This document shows positions 7,092-16,573 of a stretch of DNA of 64,000 nucleotides, one piece after another. The stretch is from Hyphobacterium marinum. GTDB taxonomy: Bacteria > Pseudomonadota > Alphaproteobacteria > Caulobacterales > Maricaulaceae. The stretch covers positions 62,001 to 126,000 of the forward strand of contig NZ_JAZDRO010000003.1 of NCBI RefSeq assembly GCF_036330325.1, given 5' to 3'. The notes under the pieces are model-generated. The model saw only the letters and a list, made by a program, of their open reading frames with translations, was not told where the DNA came from and did no database searches. Within the stretch, counting starts at the first letter, position 1. Each line of letters starts with the position of its first letter. Both the position numbers and the translations under genes were made by a program.

Positions 7092-10000
7092 CTACGCTGC
7101 CTTCTTCGCGCGCGTCGCAAGGTCGGCAATGCGTGACATTCCGCGCTCCAGCCCTCGCAAACGATCCTGCCCTTCCGGCCAATTACCAATCAGGACGAGC
7201 TTTTGATCGGGCCGGACCTTGAAGGCTTCCGGGTTGGAGCCCATCAGCCCGATAAGACCCGCCGGGTCGGCAAACTCATTGTTTCGGAAGTGGACAACGG
7301 CCCCTTTCGGACCCGCATCCAGCTTGGCAACGCCCGCCACCTTGCACAGATGCTTGATCGCCATGACCCGCAAAAGATGTTCGACCTCCTCCGGTAGCGG
7401 CCCAAAGCGGTCAATGAACTCGGCGGCCAGCGCTTCGCGTTCATCCCGCGTCTCAAGCTGCGACAGGCGCCGGTAGAGCGACAGCCGGACATCGAGATCA
7501 GGCACATAGTCTTCCGGGATCAGAACCGAGACACCGGCATTGATCGACGGTGACCAGTCGCGGTCATCTGCGCCGTCATCACCTTTCAGCGACGCCACCG
7601 CCTCTTCCAGCATGGACTGGTAAAGTTCCACACCGACATCACGGATGTGCCCCGATTGTTCCTCGCCGAGGAGATTACCACCGCCACGCAGATCAAGGTC
7701 ATGGCTCGCCAGCGTGAAGCCGGCCCCGAGTGAATCGAGCGAATGGAGGACCTGCAACCGCGTTTCCGCAGACGCCGTCATGCGGTGATGCTGCGGCGTC
7801 ATCAGATAGGCATAGGCCCGGGTCTTCGAACGTCCGACCCGGCCGCGCAGCTGGTAAAGCTGGGCCAGGCCGAACCGGTCCGCGCGGTGGATGACCAGCG
7901 TGTTCGCAGTCGGAATGTCGAGCCCGGACTCCACGATTGTCGTCGACAACAGCACGTCATACCGGCCCTCATAGAAGGCCGTCATGATGTCTTCGAGCCG
8001 CCCCGGAGCCATCTGGCCATGGGCCGTGATGAAGCTGACCTCGGGCACCTGTTCGCGCAGGAATTCGGCAAGCGAGTCCAGATCGGCGATCCGGGCGGTG
8101 ACGAAATAGGCCTGTCCGCCGCGGTACTTCTCGCGCAGCAGGGCTTCGCGGATGGTTACCGCATCGAAGGGCGCGACATAGGTGCGCACGGCCAGCCGGT
8201 CGACCGGCGGCGTGGCGATAATCGAGAGGTCGCGAATGCCGGTTAGCGCCAGCTGAAGCGTGCGCGGGATTGGCGTCGCGGTCAGCGTCAGAACGTGCAC
8301 GTCGGCGCGCAAATCCTTCAGGCGTTCCTTGTGCTTGACCCCGAAATGCTGCTCCTCGTCGACGATCAACAAGCCGAGATCGGCGAATTTCACGGTCTTG
8401 GACAGGACCGCGTGTGTACCGATGACGATCTCGGCTTTGCCTTCGGCCAGTTCTGCCTTCGTGGCCGTGGCTTCCTTGCCTGGCACCAGACGCGACAGGC
8501 GGCGGATCTTTACCGGCCAGTTGCGGAAGCGTTCGGTGAAGGTCGCATAGTGCTGCCGTGCGAGCAGCGTCGTCGGCGCGACCACGGCAACCTGCTTGCC
8601 CGACATCGCCGCGACGAAGGCAGCACGCAGCGCGACTTCGGTCTTGCCAAAGCCGACATCGCCACAGATCAGACGGTCCATCGGGCGGCCTTTGGCGAAG
8701 TCCTCGAACACGTCGGAGATGGCGTTCAGCTGGTCTTCCGTTTCGGCGAAGGGGAAACCGGCACAGAATTCGTCATAGATGCCGCTGGGCGGGTCGATCG
8801 TGTCGGTGGTGCGGGCATGGCGTTCCGCCGCAATGCGGATGAGATCAGCCGCCATGTCACGCAGGCGTTTCTTGGCCTTGGCCTTCCGGGCCTGCCACGC
8901 GGCACCGCCCAGCCGGTCGAGCTGGATGTCCTCGCTGTCCGCGCCATAACGCGACAGGAGTTCGATATTCTCCACCGGCAGGAAGAGTTTCGCTCCGCCG
9001 TGATATTCAAGTTCCAGACAGTCGTGCGGCGCATCCTGGACGGTCAGCGTTTTCAGGCCGAGATAGCGCGCCAGGCCATGATCGGCATGCACGACGAGAT
9101 CGCCCGCCGACAGGGACCCGGCCTGCAGGATGACATCGGCCGACCGCTTGCGTCCGCGCGGCCGCGCCAGCCGGTCGCCGAGAATGTCTTGTTCAGACAG
9201 GATGGCGAGATCACCGGTCTCGAAGCCGCGCTCCAGGGGAAAAACGGCGCGCAGGACCGCGTCTTTCGGCCCCTCCCCGGCTTGCGACCAGTCATCAATC
9301 GGGAAGATCGGCGCGAGCCCGTGATCGCCCAGCACTGTCCCGAGCCGGTCAGAGGCACCTTCGCTCCAGGACGCCAGCAGGACGCGCCTGCCCGCCTTGC
9401 GGAGCGCGTCGACATGGGCCGTGGCCGCATCGAATACATTGGTGCTCTCGCTCGCCCGCTCCGCAACGAAGACGCGGCCCTGCTTGCCGTCCAGATTGAT
9501 GGCATCAAGCGCCGGATCGGCGAAAGCCGAAAAGCGACGGACCGTCCGCCCGGCGAGGGCTTCGTTGAAGCCTTTTGGCAGCACGTAGAGTGCAGTCGGC
9601 TTCAAGGCCCGGAACACCGCCGGCGACAACGTACCCTTGCCGCCGCTTTCATTGGCCTGCTGGCGGGCGTCGAAATAGTCGGTGATCGTCTCACCGCGTT
9701 CGTCCAGCGCATCGCCAGCCAGCGCGTCGAGGATGATCAGCGCGCCCTCGCCGGCATAGTCGAGCACCGTCTCCAGCCGCTCATGGAAAAGCGGCAGGAA
9801 ATGTTCAGCTCCCGACGCCCGGACGCCTTCGCTAACCGCGTGATAGACCGTGTCGCTGTCGGTTGCGGCACCGAAAGCCGACAGGAAGCCGCTGCGAAAA
9901 CGCGAGATGGATTCCGGGTCGATCAGGACTTCCGAGACCGGATCGAAATTCACCGATTTCAGTTGCCGCAGCGTGCGCTGGCTTTCCGGGTCGAACGCCC

Positions 10001-10586
10001 GAAGCGATTCCAGCGTGTCGCCGAAGAAATCGAGCCGCACCGGTTTGGCCATGCCCGGCGCGAATGCATCGATCACGCCGCCCCTGATGGCGAAATCACC
10101 GGGCTCCATGACGGTCGCGACCCGCGAATAGCCATTGACCGCGAAATAGGTCTTCAGCGCCTCCTGGTCGATCATGGCACCGGGACGGGCGGCAAACCCG
10201 GCCTTGGCCATGAGATCGCGTGGCGCGGCCCGCTGCGTCACGGCATTGATCGTCGTGACCACGATCAGTGGCGTCCGGTCGTCGGCCTTACGCTGGGCCA
10301 GCCGCGACAAGGCCCCGGCCCGGCGAGCCGCAATCCGGGGCGATGGCGAGACCCGGTCATAGGGCTGGACGTCCCAGGCCGGCAGGTTGAGCCGGTCGAG
10401 GTCCGGCGCAAAGAATTCACACGCCGCGAGGAAGGCGGCCGCGCGCGATTCGTCCCGGGCGACAAACAGCGTGATCCCGCCGCGCGTCCGTGCCGCCTGT
10501 GTGGCGACCAGCGCGTCATGACCTTCCGGCACCCCGCCGACCGTGACCGATCCGGGTTCGCGGGCAATGGCCTCGATATCGCTCAT
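7092..10586 (-). CDS. mfd: Transcription-repair coupling factor Mfd
   Basis: ATP-dependent translocase that removes RNA polymerase stalled at lesions and recruits UvrA. The 1164-residue length is standard. The order is a UvrB-homology region opening with 'GGVPEGHDALVATQAA', an RNA-polymerase-interaction (CarD/TRCF) domain with 'GDLVVHADHGLARYLG', then RecG-like helicase motors. These have Walker A GDVGFGKTEVALRAAF, DEEQHFGVKHKERLK and the TATPIPRTLQ motif. The C-terminal TRCF domain covers about the last 150 residues. The start overlaps the sdhE stop (ATGA), so sdhE-mfd is one transcription unit divergent from recG, an arrangement known in alphaproteobacteria. Confidence 0.98.
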   Translation of the reverse strand: MSDIEAIAREPGSVTVGGVPEGHDALVATQAARTRGGITLFVARDESRAAAFLAACEFFAPDLDRLNLPAWDVQPYDRVSPSPRIAARRAGALSRLAQRKADDRTPLIVVTTINAVTQRAAPRDLMAKAGFAARPGAMIDQEALKTYFAVNGYSRVATVMEPGDFAIRGGVIDAFAPGMAKPVRLDFFGDTLESLRAFDPESQRTLRQLKSVNFDPVSEVLIDPESISRFRSGFLSAFGAATDSDTVYHAVSEGVRASGAEHFLPLFHERLETVLDYAGEGALIILDALAGDALDERGETITDYFDARQQANESGGKGTLSPAVFRALKPTALYVLPKGFNEALAGRTVRRFSAFADPALDAINLDGKQGRVFVAERASESTNVFDAATAHVDALRKAGRRVLLASWSEGASDRLGTVLGDHGLAPIFPIDDWSQAGEGPKDAVLRAVFPLERGFETGDLAILSEQDILGDRLARPRGRKRSADVILQAGSLSAGDLVVHADHGLARYLGLKTLTVQDAPHDCLELEYHGGAKLFLPVENIELLSRYGADSEDIQLDRLGGAAWQARKAKAKKRLRDMAADLIRIAAERHARTTDTIDPPSGIYDEFCAGFPFAETEDQLNAISDVFEDFAKGRPMDRLICGDVGFGKTEVALRAAFVAAMSGKQVAVVAPTTLLARQHYATFTERFRNWPVKIRRLSRLVPGKEATATKAELAEGKAEIVIGTHAVLSKTVKFADLGLLIVDEEQHFGVKHKERLKDLRADVHVLTLTATPIPRTLQLALTGIRDLSIIATPPVDRLAVRTYVAPFDAVTIREALLREKYRGGQAYFVTARIADLDSLAEFLREQVPEVSFITAHGQMAPGRLEDIMTAFYEGRYDVLLSTTIVESGLDIPTANTLVIHRADRFGLAQLYQLRGRVGRSKTRAYAYLMTPQHHRMTASAETRLQVLHSLDSLGAGFTLASHDLDLRGGGNLLGEEQSGHIRDVGVELYQSMLEEAVASLKGDDGADDRDWSPSINAGVSVLIPEDYVPDLDVRLSLYRRLSQLETRDEREALAAEFIDRFGPLPEEVEHLLRVMAIKHLCKVAGVAKLDAGPKGAVVHFRNNEFADPAGLIGLMGSNPEAFKVRPDQKLVLIGNWPEGQDRLRGLERGMSRIADLATRAKKAA

Positions 10587-10867
10587 GCGCGATCCACGAC
10601 CGCGCCGCCGCCCTTCACGAAAGCGCGAATGCGGGCGATCAGGGCGTCGTGTTCGTTCGTGTCGGGACGCGCCCGGTCCATGACCCAGTCATAGATGTCC
10701 TGGTCCGCCAGGCCGAGCAGTTGGTCGAATTCATCGAGCTCGGCTTCGGACATGCCGGGAAGGTTCGCACTGGCGAATCCACCCAGCACGAGATCGGCTT
10801 CCTTGAAGCCCCGGTGGCTGGCCCGGAAAGCCAGTTGCTTGCGGCGTATGTCGACAGGATTGGTCAT
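10583..10867 (-). CDS. sdhE: Succinate dehydrogenase flavinylation/assembly factor SdhE
   Basis: A 94-residue protein of the SdhE/SDHAF2 family, which promotes covalent FAD attachment to SdhA. The family signature R-G-x-x-E appears as SHRGFKEADLVLGGF near residues 17-31, followed by the helical block 'LDEFDQLLGLADQDIYDW' typical of the five-helix bundle. The start at 10867 (MTNPVD) gives the normal family length; an upstream in-frame start would add 15 residues of no known content. It is translationally coupled to mfd and separated from the divergent recG by 65 bp. Confidence 0.93.
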   Translation of the reverse strand: MTNPVDIRRKQLAFRASHRGFKEADLVLGGFASANLPGMSEAELDEFDQLLGLADQDIYDWVMDRARPDTNEHDALIARIRAFVKGGGAVVDRA

Positions 10868-10932
10868 GCGTGCCGCCATATAGGCCGCGCGAACGCTGGC
10901 GTGAAGCGCCAAGCTGCCGCAAGTTGGCCCTT

Positions 10933-13020
10933 ATGCGCCCGGAGATTCTCTTTCCCCTCTTCCGCGAGACGCGGGTTTTGCCCGGCATTGGCCCCCGGAT
11001 CGCCGTGCTGGTAGAGAAACTCGCCGGGCCGCATGTGAAGGATCTGCTCTTCCTCAAGCCCACGGGACTTGTCGATCGCAGCCGGACGTCGCCAATCGCC
11101 TCGGCCCCGACCGGCGAGATCGTCACGATCGAAGCGCAGGTCGAAACCCATATCGCGCCGCCGCGCGGCAGTTTCAAACCCTACAAGGTCCGCCTGTCCG
11201 ACGAGACGGGTTTCCTCCACCTGGTCTTCTTTCACCCGCGCGCAGACTATCTCAGGCGCACCCTGCCCGAAGGCGAAACCCGTGTCGTCTCGGGCAAGCT
11301 CGAACGCTTCGGGTCTGAAATCCAGATCGCGCATCCCGACCTCATCATGACGGTCGAGGAGGCCGCCACCGCCCCCGCGCTGGAACCGGTCTATCCGCTC
11401 ACGGCCGGCTTAAGCCCCAAGACCCTGCGCAAGGCGATTGCCGGTGCCCTGAAGGATCTGCCGGCCCTGCCCGAATGGATTCCGTCTACCGTCAGTCATG
11501 ACAGGGGCTGGCCGGACTGGCGCATTGCTATCGAAACACTGCACACCCCGCTAACCGTCGCGGATGTCGATCCCGCCAGCGCCGCCCGGCAGCGGCTGGC
11601 CTTCGACGAGTTGTTCGCCCGGCAGATGACGTTGCAGATCACGCGCGCGCATCGCCGCTCCCAGACCGGGCGGGCCTTGGAAGGCGACGGCAAACTGGTC
11701 GAGCGCGTCCTTGTCAGCGCGCCCTTCAACCCAACCGGGGCCCAGACCCGTGCCTTTGAGGACATTGCCGCCGACATGGCCCGTCCGCAGCGCATGACGC
11801 GCCTCCTGCATGGCGATGTCGGCGCGGGCAAGACCTTTGTCGCCGCCCTCGCCGCAGCCCGCGCCGCCGAGGCAGCCGCGCAGACGGCAGTGATGGCCCC
11901 GACGGAAATCCTGGCGCGCCAACATGCCAAGACACTCGAACCGCTATTGGGGGCGGCCGGGATCAAGGTCGCGGCACTGACGGGGCGTGACAAGGGGAAC
12001 GCCCGGGCCGGTATTCTCGCTGGCCTAGCCAGCGGCGAGGTTCAGGTCATTTGCGGCACACATGCCCTCTTCCAGGAAGGCGTGGAGTTTCACGATCTTG
12101 GCCTTGTCGTCATCGACGAGCAGCACCGGTTCGGCGTTTCGGACCGGATGAAGTTGTCGGCCAAGGGCGCGCGCCCGGACTCGCTGGTAATGACGGCCAC
12201 GCCCATTCCGCGCACACTGACCATGACCGTCTATGGCGATCTCGACGTCTCACGGCTCGACGAGAAGCCGGCGGGGCGGAAACCGCCCGATACACGCCTC
12301 GTTTCGATGGACCGGCTGGGCGATGTCGTCGCCGGGATCGAACGGGCGGTAAAGCGCGGCGAGCGCGCCTACTGGGTCTGTCCCCTGGTGGAAGAATCCG
12401 ATCTCTCCGACCTGTCAGCGGCGCAGGACCGGCACCACCACCTGTCCATGATCTTCGGGGCGGACCGGGTCGGCCTCGTTCACGGTCGAATGAAAGCCGC
12501 CGAAAAGGAAGCCGTTTCCGATGCCTTCCGGCGCGGTGAGCTCGATATTCTCGTGGCCACGACCGTGATCGAAGTCGGTGTCGATGCGCCCGATGCGACC
12601 ATCATGATCATCGAGCACGCCGAGCGTTTCGGCCTCGCCCAGCTGCATCAGCTGCGGGGCCGTGTCGGCCGGTCAGACAAGGCATCGACCTGCCTGCTGC
12701 TCTATCAGGGGCCGCTGGGCGAAACCGCGCGGTCGCGCCTGGAAATCATGCGTGAAACCAATGACGGTTTCCGCATCGCCGAGGAGGACTGGCGCCTGCG
12801 CGGGTCCGGTGACCCGCTCGGGCTGAAACAGAGCGGACTTCCCGCGTACAAGCTGGTTGATGTCGAGGCCCATGCCGATCTCATCGCACTGGCAAATGAC
12901 GCCGCGAAACTTGCGGTCGGGCAGAACCCCGATTTTACCGGCGAGAGTGGCGAGGCCTTGCGGGTCCTCCTCTATCTCTTCGAGCAGGACCAGGGCATCC
13001 GGCTCATGCGGTCGGGTTAG
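10933..13020 (+). CDS. recG: ATP-dependent DNA helicase RecG
   Basis: Branch-migration helicase that remodels stalled forks and Holliday junctions. The protein is 695 residues, the usual size. The N-terminal wedge/OB domain begins MRPEILFPLFRETRVLPGIG. The motor has Walker A LHGDVGAGKTFVAALAAA, the DEQHRFG box, TATPIPRTLTMTVYGDLD and motif VI QLHQLRGRVGRSD. The C-terminal end reads 'EEDWRLRGSGDPLGLKQSGLP', which is RecG-specific. ATG 10933 gives the normal N-terminus. The last 17 bp overlap the convergent DUF502 gene. Confidence 0.97.
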   Translation: MRPEILFPLFRETRVLPGIGPRIAVLVEKLAGPHVKDLLFLKPTGLVDRSRTSPIASAPTGEIVTIEAQVETHIAPPRGSFKPYKVRLSDETGFLHLVFFHPRADYLRRTLPEGETRVVSGKLERFGSEIQIAHPDLIMTVEEAATAPALEPVYPLTAGLSPKTLRKAIAGALKDLPALPEWIPSTVSHDRGWPDWRIAIETLHTPLTVADVDPASAARQRLAFDELFARQMTLQITRAHRRSQTGRALEGDGKLVERVLVSAPFNPTGAQTRAFEDIAADMARPQRMTRLLHGDVGAGKTFVAALAAARAAEAAAQTAVMAPTEILARQHAKTLEPLLGAAGIKVAALTGRDKGNARAGILAGLASGEVQVICGTHALFQEGVEFHDLGLVVIDEQHRFGVSDRMKLSAKGARPDSLVMTATPIPRTLTMTVYGDLDVSRLDEKPAGRKPPDTRLVSMDRLGDVVAGIERAVKRGERAYWVCPLVEESDLSDLSAAQDRHHHLSMIFGADRVGLVHGRMKAAEKEAVSDAFRRGELDILVATTVIEVGVDAPDATIMIIEHAERFGLAQLHQLRGRVGRSDKASTCLLLYQGPLGETARSRLEIMRETNDGFRIAEEDWRLRGSGDPLGLKQSGLPAYKLVDVEAHADLIALANDAAKLAVGQNPDFTGESGEALRVLLYLFEQDQGIRLMRSG

Positions 13021-13675
13021 CCGGGCCAGTGTCGTCCTTGATGCCTTTCGCGGCGCGAATATCGGCCGCGATCTTTTCCGGTGTCACCAGGCCGAACGAG
13101 ATGATCAGCTTCGCCGCCTCCTCGACACTCATATCCAGGGGCGTGGTCTTTGAGCGCGGGGTAAACAGCAGAAATCCCGATGTCGGGTTCGGGGTCGTCG
13201 GCACGAAGACGCCGATCGTGTCCTCGCCCACCGACTCGCGGACCTGTCCCTTGGCGCTGGAAGATACGAAGCCCACCGCATAGGACCCCTTGGTCGGGAA
13301 TTCGACCAGCACGACTTCCTTGAACGAGGTCTTGCGGCTGGAGAATACCGTTTCGGCGATCTGCTTGACCGCGCCATAGATATTGCGCACCAGCGGCACG
13401 CCATTGAGAAAGCGCTCCCCGATCGAGATCAGCGTCCGGCCGAAGAAATTCGCGGCCAGCGCACCGAGCAGGGTCAGCGCGACGACCGCGATGACCACAC
13501 CCAGACCCGGCAGGGCAAAAGGCAGATAGCTCTCCGGATTATAGCGTTCCGGAATCAGCGGCTTGATCGTACCATCGACAAAGTTGACGACGAGAAAGAT
13601 CAGCCACACGGTCACCGTGACGGGCAGCGCCACGACGATACCGGTCAGAAAGCTGTTACGAAGCCACCGCAGCAA
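13004..13675 (-). CDS. DUF502 family membrane protein
   Basis: A 223-residue protein with two N-terminal transmembrane helices (about 7-29 and 52-76) and a soluble remainder. It shows the DUF502 hallmarks 'LRNSFLTGIVVALPVTVTVWL', 'GLGVVIAVVALTLLGALAANFFGR' and 'VFVPTTPNPTSGFLLFTPRS'. The family is widespread in proteobacteria and is often near recG or glmS genes; its function is unknown. It is convergent with recG and overlaps it by 17 bp. Confidence 0.88.
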   Translation of the reverse strand: MLRWLRNSFLTGIVVALPVTVTVWLIFLVVNFVDGTIKPLIPERYNPESYLPFALPGLGVVIAVVALTLLGALAANFFGRTLISIGERFLNGVPLVRNIYGAVKQIAETVFSSRKTSFKEVVLVEFPTKGSYAVGFVSSSAKGQVRESVGEDTIGVFVPTTPNPTSGFLLFTPRSKTTPLDMSVEEAAKLIISFGLVTPEKIAADIRAAKGIKDDTGPANPTA

Positions 13676-13809
13676 GGGAGCACTCCCATCATTCGTCCAG
13701 ACGCCAGACCGCCCGTCATGTTGTGCGCCGCCCCCGAACGCAAGGCGAGCCTATGCCGCGTCGCGCCTCGCGACAATGGACCAGGGACGGTTGCCGGGAG
13801 GTTGATCTG

Positions 13810-15024
13810 GTGAGCAACGGTTTCCTGCGCGCAACCCTCGCCCCGCTGGCCGCGCGGATGGTGGTGATTGCCTCTATCGCCGGGGCGATCCTGATCGCAC
13901 TCGCCGCCTGGGCGCTGCGCGACCAGATCTACCAGACCTTCCAGGACCCCGGCGAACCGTTTCAGACCTACACGCCGCCGCCCGCGCCGGATTACCGGCA
14001 AGCCAGTGCCTGGTTTGAGCGCGGTGATCTGAGCGACCCCGAAATGGCCGCCGTCTTCTATGTTCACGGTACGACCTTCCCCGGCGGCAGTCACTGGAAT
14101 GCGCCGCTCGATGACGTGCGGGCCAACACCAGTATAGAAACCAGCGACCTGCCCAATTTCGCCGCCCCCTACCGGTCAGCGGGCACGCTGTTCATTCCAC
14201 GCTACCGCCAGGCCGCGCTCTACGCCTTCATGAACAATCGCGAGGACGGCATCACCGCGCGGACTTTTGCCGCGCGTGATGTCCGTGATGCCTTTGACGC
14301 ATTCGTGTCGGCCATTGGCGATGACCGGCCCTTCATCGTCGCCGGGACCGGTCAGGGCGGGCTGCATGCGCTCAATGTCCTGATGCGCCGTGTCGCGGGC
14401 GACGGTACGCTGCGGCGGCGTCTGGTCGCGGCCTATCTGATCGAGACGACCGTGCCGCTCGACCTGTTCGAAACGCGTCTGGACGGCATCACGCCCTGTG
14501 CCCAGCCCGAGGCCGTCAGGTGCATTGTCGCCTATGCCTCCGCGGGCCCGGATGAGGACGAGCGGATCCGCATCCTGACCGAGCGCACGGCCTCTTGGCG
14601 TCCCAATGGCGGACTGGATTTCGTCGAAGGCCGGGGCCTGCTGTGCGTCAATCCGATCCTCGGACGCCGGGTAACCGATTACGCGCCCGCGCGCCTGCAT
14701 CGCGGCGGCGTCGCCGCAGACGGATTCGAAAGCGGAGTTGCACCCGCCCCCCTGCCCGCCCAGACGGGTGCACAGTGCGTCGACGGCATCCTGATGACCG
14801 AGGAGCCCCGCTCCGCTGCCCTGCGGCGTCCGGGACGGCTGGCAGAGAATTACCGCTTGCCGCCTTACAATCTCTTTTACGAGGATTTGCGCCTTGACGC
14901 GCAGGCGCGGCTGGCCAGCTGGCGCGACATTGCCGAGCGCGAGGCCAATGCCGTGCCCGACCTGGCTCCGCCTGAGGAAATAGAGGATGCCCCCGTCAGG
15001 CCGATCCCGGACCGGGCTGACTGA
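13810..15024 (+). CDS. DUF3089 family protein with the serine nucleophile replaced by glycine
   Basis: A 404-residue protein anchored by one N-terminal transmembrane helix (about 17-36), with the rest predicted periplasmic. DUF3089 hallmarks are 'AVFYVHGTTFPGG', 'WNAPLDD' and 'FIPRYRQAALYAF'. The nucleophile-elbow region is IVAGTGQGGLHAL. In this alpha/beta-hydrolase-like family the elbow normally reads GHSQG; here position 181 is glycine, so hydrolase activity is doubtful. GTG 13810 is chosen as start because GGGAGG lies 8 bases upstream and the helix then starts near residue 17. Further upstream ATGs are possible. It is adjacent to the convergent hldE stop. Confidence 0.8.
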   Translation: MSNGFLRATLAPLAARMVVIASIAGAILIALAAWALRDQIYQTFQDPGEPFQTYTPPPAPDYRQASAWFERGDLSDPEMAAVFYVHGTTFPGGSHWNAPLDDVRANTSIETSDLPNFAAPYRSAGTLFIPRYRQAALYAFMNNREDGITARTFAARDVRDAFDAFVSAIGDDRPFIVAGTGQGGLHALNVLMRRVAGDGTLRRRLVAAYLIETTVPLDLFETRLDGITPCAQPEAVRCIVAYASAGPDEDERIRILTERTASWRPNGGLDFVEGRGLLCVNPILGRRVTDYAPARLHRGGVAADGFESGVAPAPLPAQTGAQCVDGILMTEEPRSAALRRPGRLAENYRLPPYNLFYEDLRLDAQARLASWRDIAEREANAVPDLAPPEEIEDAPVRPIPDRAD

Positions 15025-16503
15025 TCAGGATTTGGACCGGGCCACCCGCGCCAGGGTCGACGTTGTGGAGTGCCCGTCTTCGAGCGGTATCAGGTGAATG
15101 CGCCCGCCATGGCGTTCGACGGCATCGCCACCAAGCGGTCGCAGCTGTTCGACCGTGTAATCCGCGCCCTTGAAATAGAGGTCCGGCGCGAGCGCCTCGA
15201 TCAGGTCGGCCGGCGTATCCTCGCCAAAGATCACCACGCGATCGACCGAGGCCAGCGAGGCCAGAACCGTGGCACGGGAAACCTCGTTATTGACCGGGCG
15301 CCCTTCGCCCTTGAGCCGCTTGACCGACGCATCGGAATTGAGCGCAACGATCAGCCGGTCACACTCGGCTCGCGCCTGGCGCAGCAAAGAGACGTGTCCA
15401 GGATGGAGAATATCGAAACAGCCGTTGGTCAGGCCGACTTTCAGGCCATGCGCACGCCAGCGGGCCGCGGTCTGGGCGGCGGCGTCCGCTGTCAGCAGCT
15501 TGGTGCGGGCATCCTCGAACCCCTGCGCGCGTTCATCGTCGAGAATTTCGGCCGCACTGACAGTCGCGGTACCGACCTTGCCAACGGCCACGCCGGCGGC
15601 GCGGTCTGCAGCCCGCATGGCCAAGTGCAGGCCTGCCCCGGCACCGAGCGCCAGTGACAACATGGAAATGGCCGTGTCGCCGGCACCCGAGACGTCATAG
15701 ACCTGACGCGGGCGCGAGCGGACATGGCGGGTTTCGCCACTACGCTCGCGAACGGTCATGCCGGCCGAGGACCGGGTCACGATGATAGCGTCGGTCCGCT
15801 CGAGGCGTGCCATGGCGGCGTCCAGTGCCGCCAAAGCACTGTCATCGCCCCGGATATCGATTCCGGTTTCTTCAGTTAGTTCAAGCGCATTGGGCTTGAT
15901 TATTGAAGCGCCGTCATAACGGCTGTAGTCCTTGCCGCGAGGATCGACACAGACCCGGATACCTGCCTCCCGGCAGGCCGCGATCAGTCCCTGTGACACG
16001 TCGCGGCTGACCAGACCCCGACCGTAGTCGGACAGGATGGCGACATCGGCCTGTTGGGCCGCAGCGCGAATCCGGTCGAGAAGTGCTGCGGTATCGGCCG
16101 CCGAGAGCGTCCCGTCGGGGTCGCGATCCACGCACAGCATTTGGTGGCCATTACAGACAAACCGGGTTTTCGTACCCGTGCGGCCGCCCTTGATGGCCAG
16201 CAGGCCCGCCGGGTCAACGCCTTCGGCCTGCAGCAGGCTGGCGGCGGTCTGACCTTCCGGATCGTCCCCCACCACGCTGACGAGTACCGGCTTTCCGCCA
16301 AGGGCGACGACATTGCGGATCACATTTCCCGCAGCGCCCAGCATGGTCTCGCGGCGCTTTTCATCGAGGATGGGCACCGGCGCTTCGCGCGAGACCCGCC
16401 GGGTCTCGCCATAGACGAACTGGTCGATCACAAGGTCACCGACGCACAGGACGCGGCAGCCCTCGATCCGGTTCAGAAGGTCAGAGAGATCGGCTATGTC
16501 CAT
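15025..16503 (-). CDS. hldE: Bifunctional heptose-7-phosphate kinase / heptose-1-phosphate adenylyltransferase
   Basis: Two steps of ADP-heptose synthesis for the LPS inner core. Residues about 1-320 form a ribokinase-fold kinase with 'VLCVGDLVIDQFVYGE' near the start and the catalytic YDVSGAGDTAIS motif. Residues about 355-492 form the nucleotidyltransferase with TNGCFDILHPGHVSLLRQAR, carrying the HxGH ATP-binding signature. The 492-residue fused length matches HldE. The gene sits just upstream of kdsA on the same strand, consistent with an LPS-core unit. A 16-bp perfect palindrome lies right after its start codon on the upstream side. Confidence 0.96.
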   Translation of the reverse strand: MDIADLSDLLNRIEGCRVLCVGDLVIDQFVYGETRRVSREAPVPILDEKRRETMLGAAGNVIRNVVALGGKPVLVSVVGDDPEGQTAASLLQAEGVDPAGLLAIKGGRTGTKTRFVCNGHQMLCVDRDPDGTLSAADTAALLDRIRAAAQQADVAILSDYGRGLVSRDVSQGLIAACREAGIRVCVDPRGKDYSRYDGASIIKPNALELTEETGIDIRGDDSALAALDAAMARLERTDAIIVTRSSAGMTVRERSGETRHVRSRPRQVYDVSGAGDTAISMLSLALGAGAGLHLAMRAADRAAGVAVGKVGTATVSAAEILDDERAQGFEDARTKLLTADAAAQTAARWRAHGLKVGLTNGCFDILHPGHVSLLRQARAECDRLIVALNSDASVKRLKGEGRPVNNEVSRATVLASLASVDRVVIFGEDTPADLIEALAPDLYFKGADYTVEQLRPLGGDAVERHGGRIHLIPLEDGHSTTSTLARVARSKS

Positions 16504-16533
16504 GTCTGTGCCCGCCCGCTCAGCGCCATTCGT

Positions 16534-16549
16534 CCACGTCTAGACGTGG
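16534..16549. promoter_or_regulatory. Perfect 16-bp palindrome between kdsA and hldE
   Basis: CCACGTCTAGACGTGG is a perfect inverted repeat in the 70-bp gap between the kdsA stop and the hldE start. It could be an operator for hldE or a transcript hairpin (6-bp stem, CTAG loop). No T-run follows on either strand, so it does not look like an intrinsic terminator. Confidence 0.4.
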
Positions 16550-16573
16550 GTCCTTGGCCTGTCCACTCAGGGC

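Noticed and set aside
8295..10694. A 799-codon open frame on the plus strand opposite mfd
   Set aside because: It is the antisense shadow of a high-GC, clearly functional mfd gene and encodes a low-complexity Arg/Gly/Glu-rich product without any motif.
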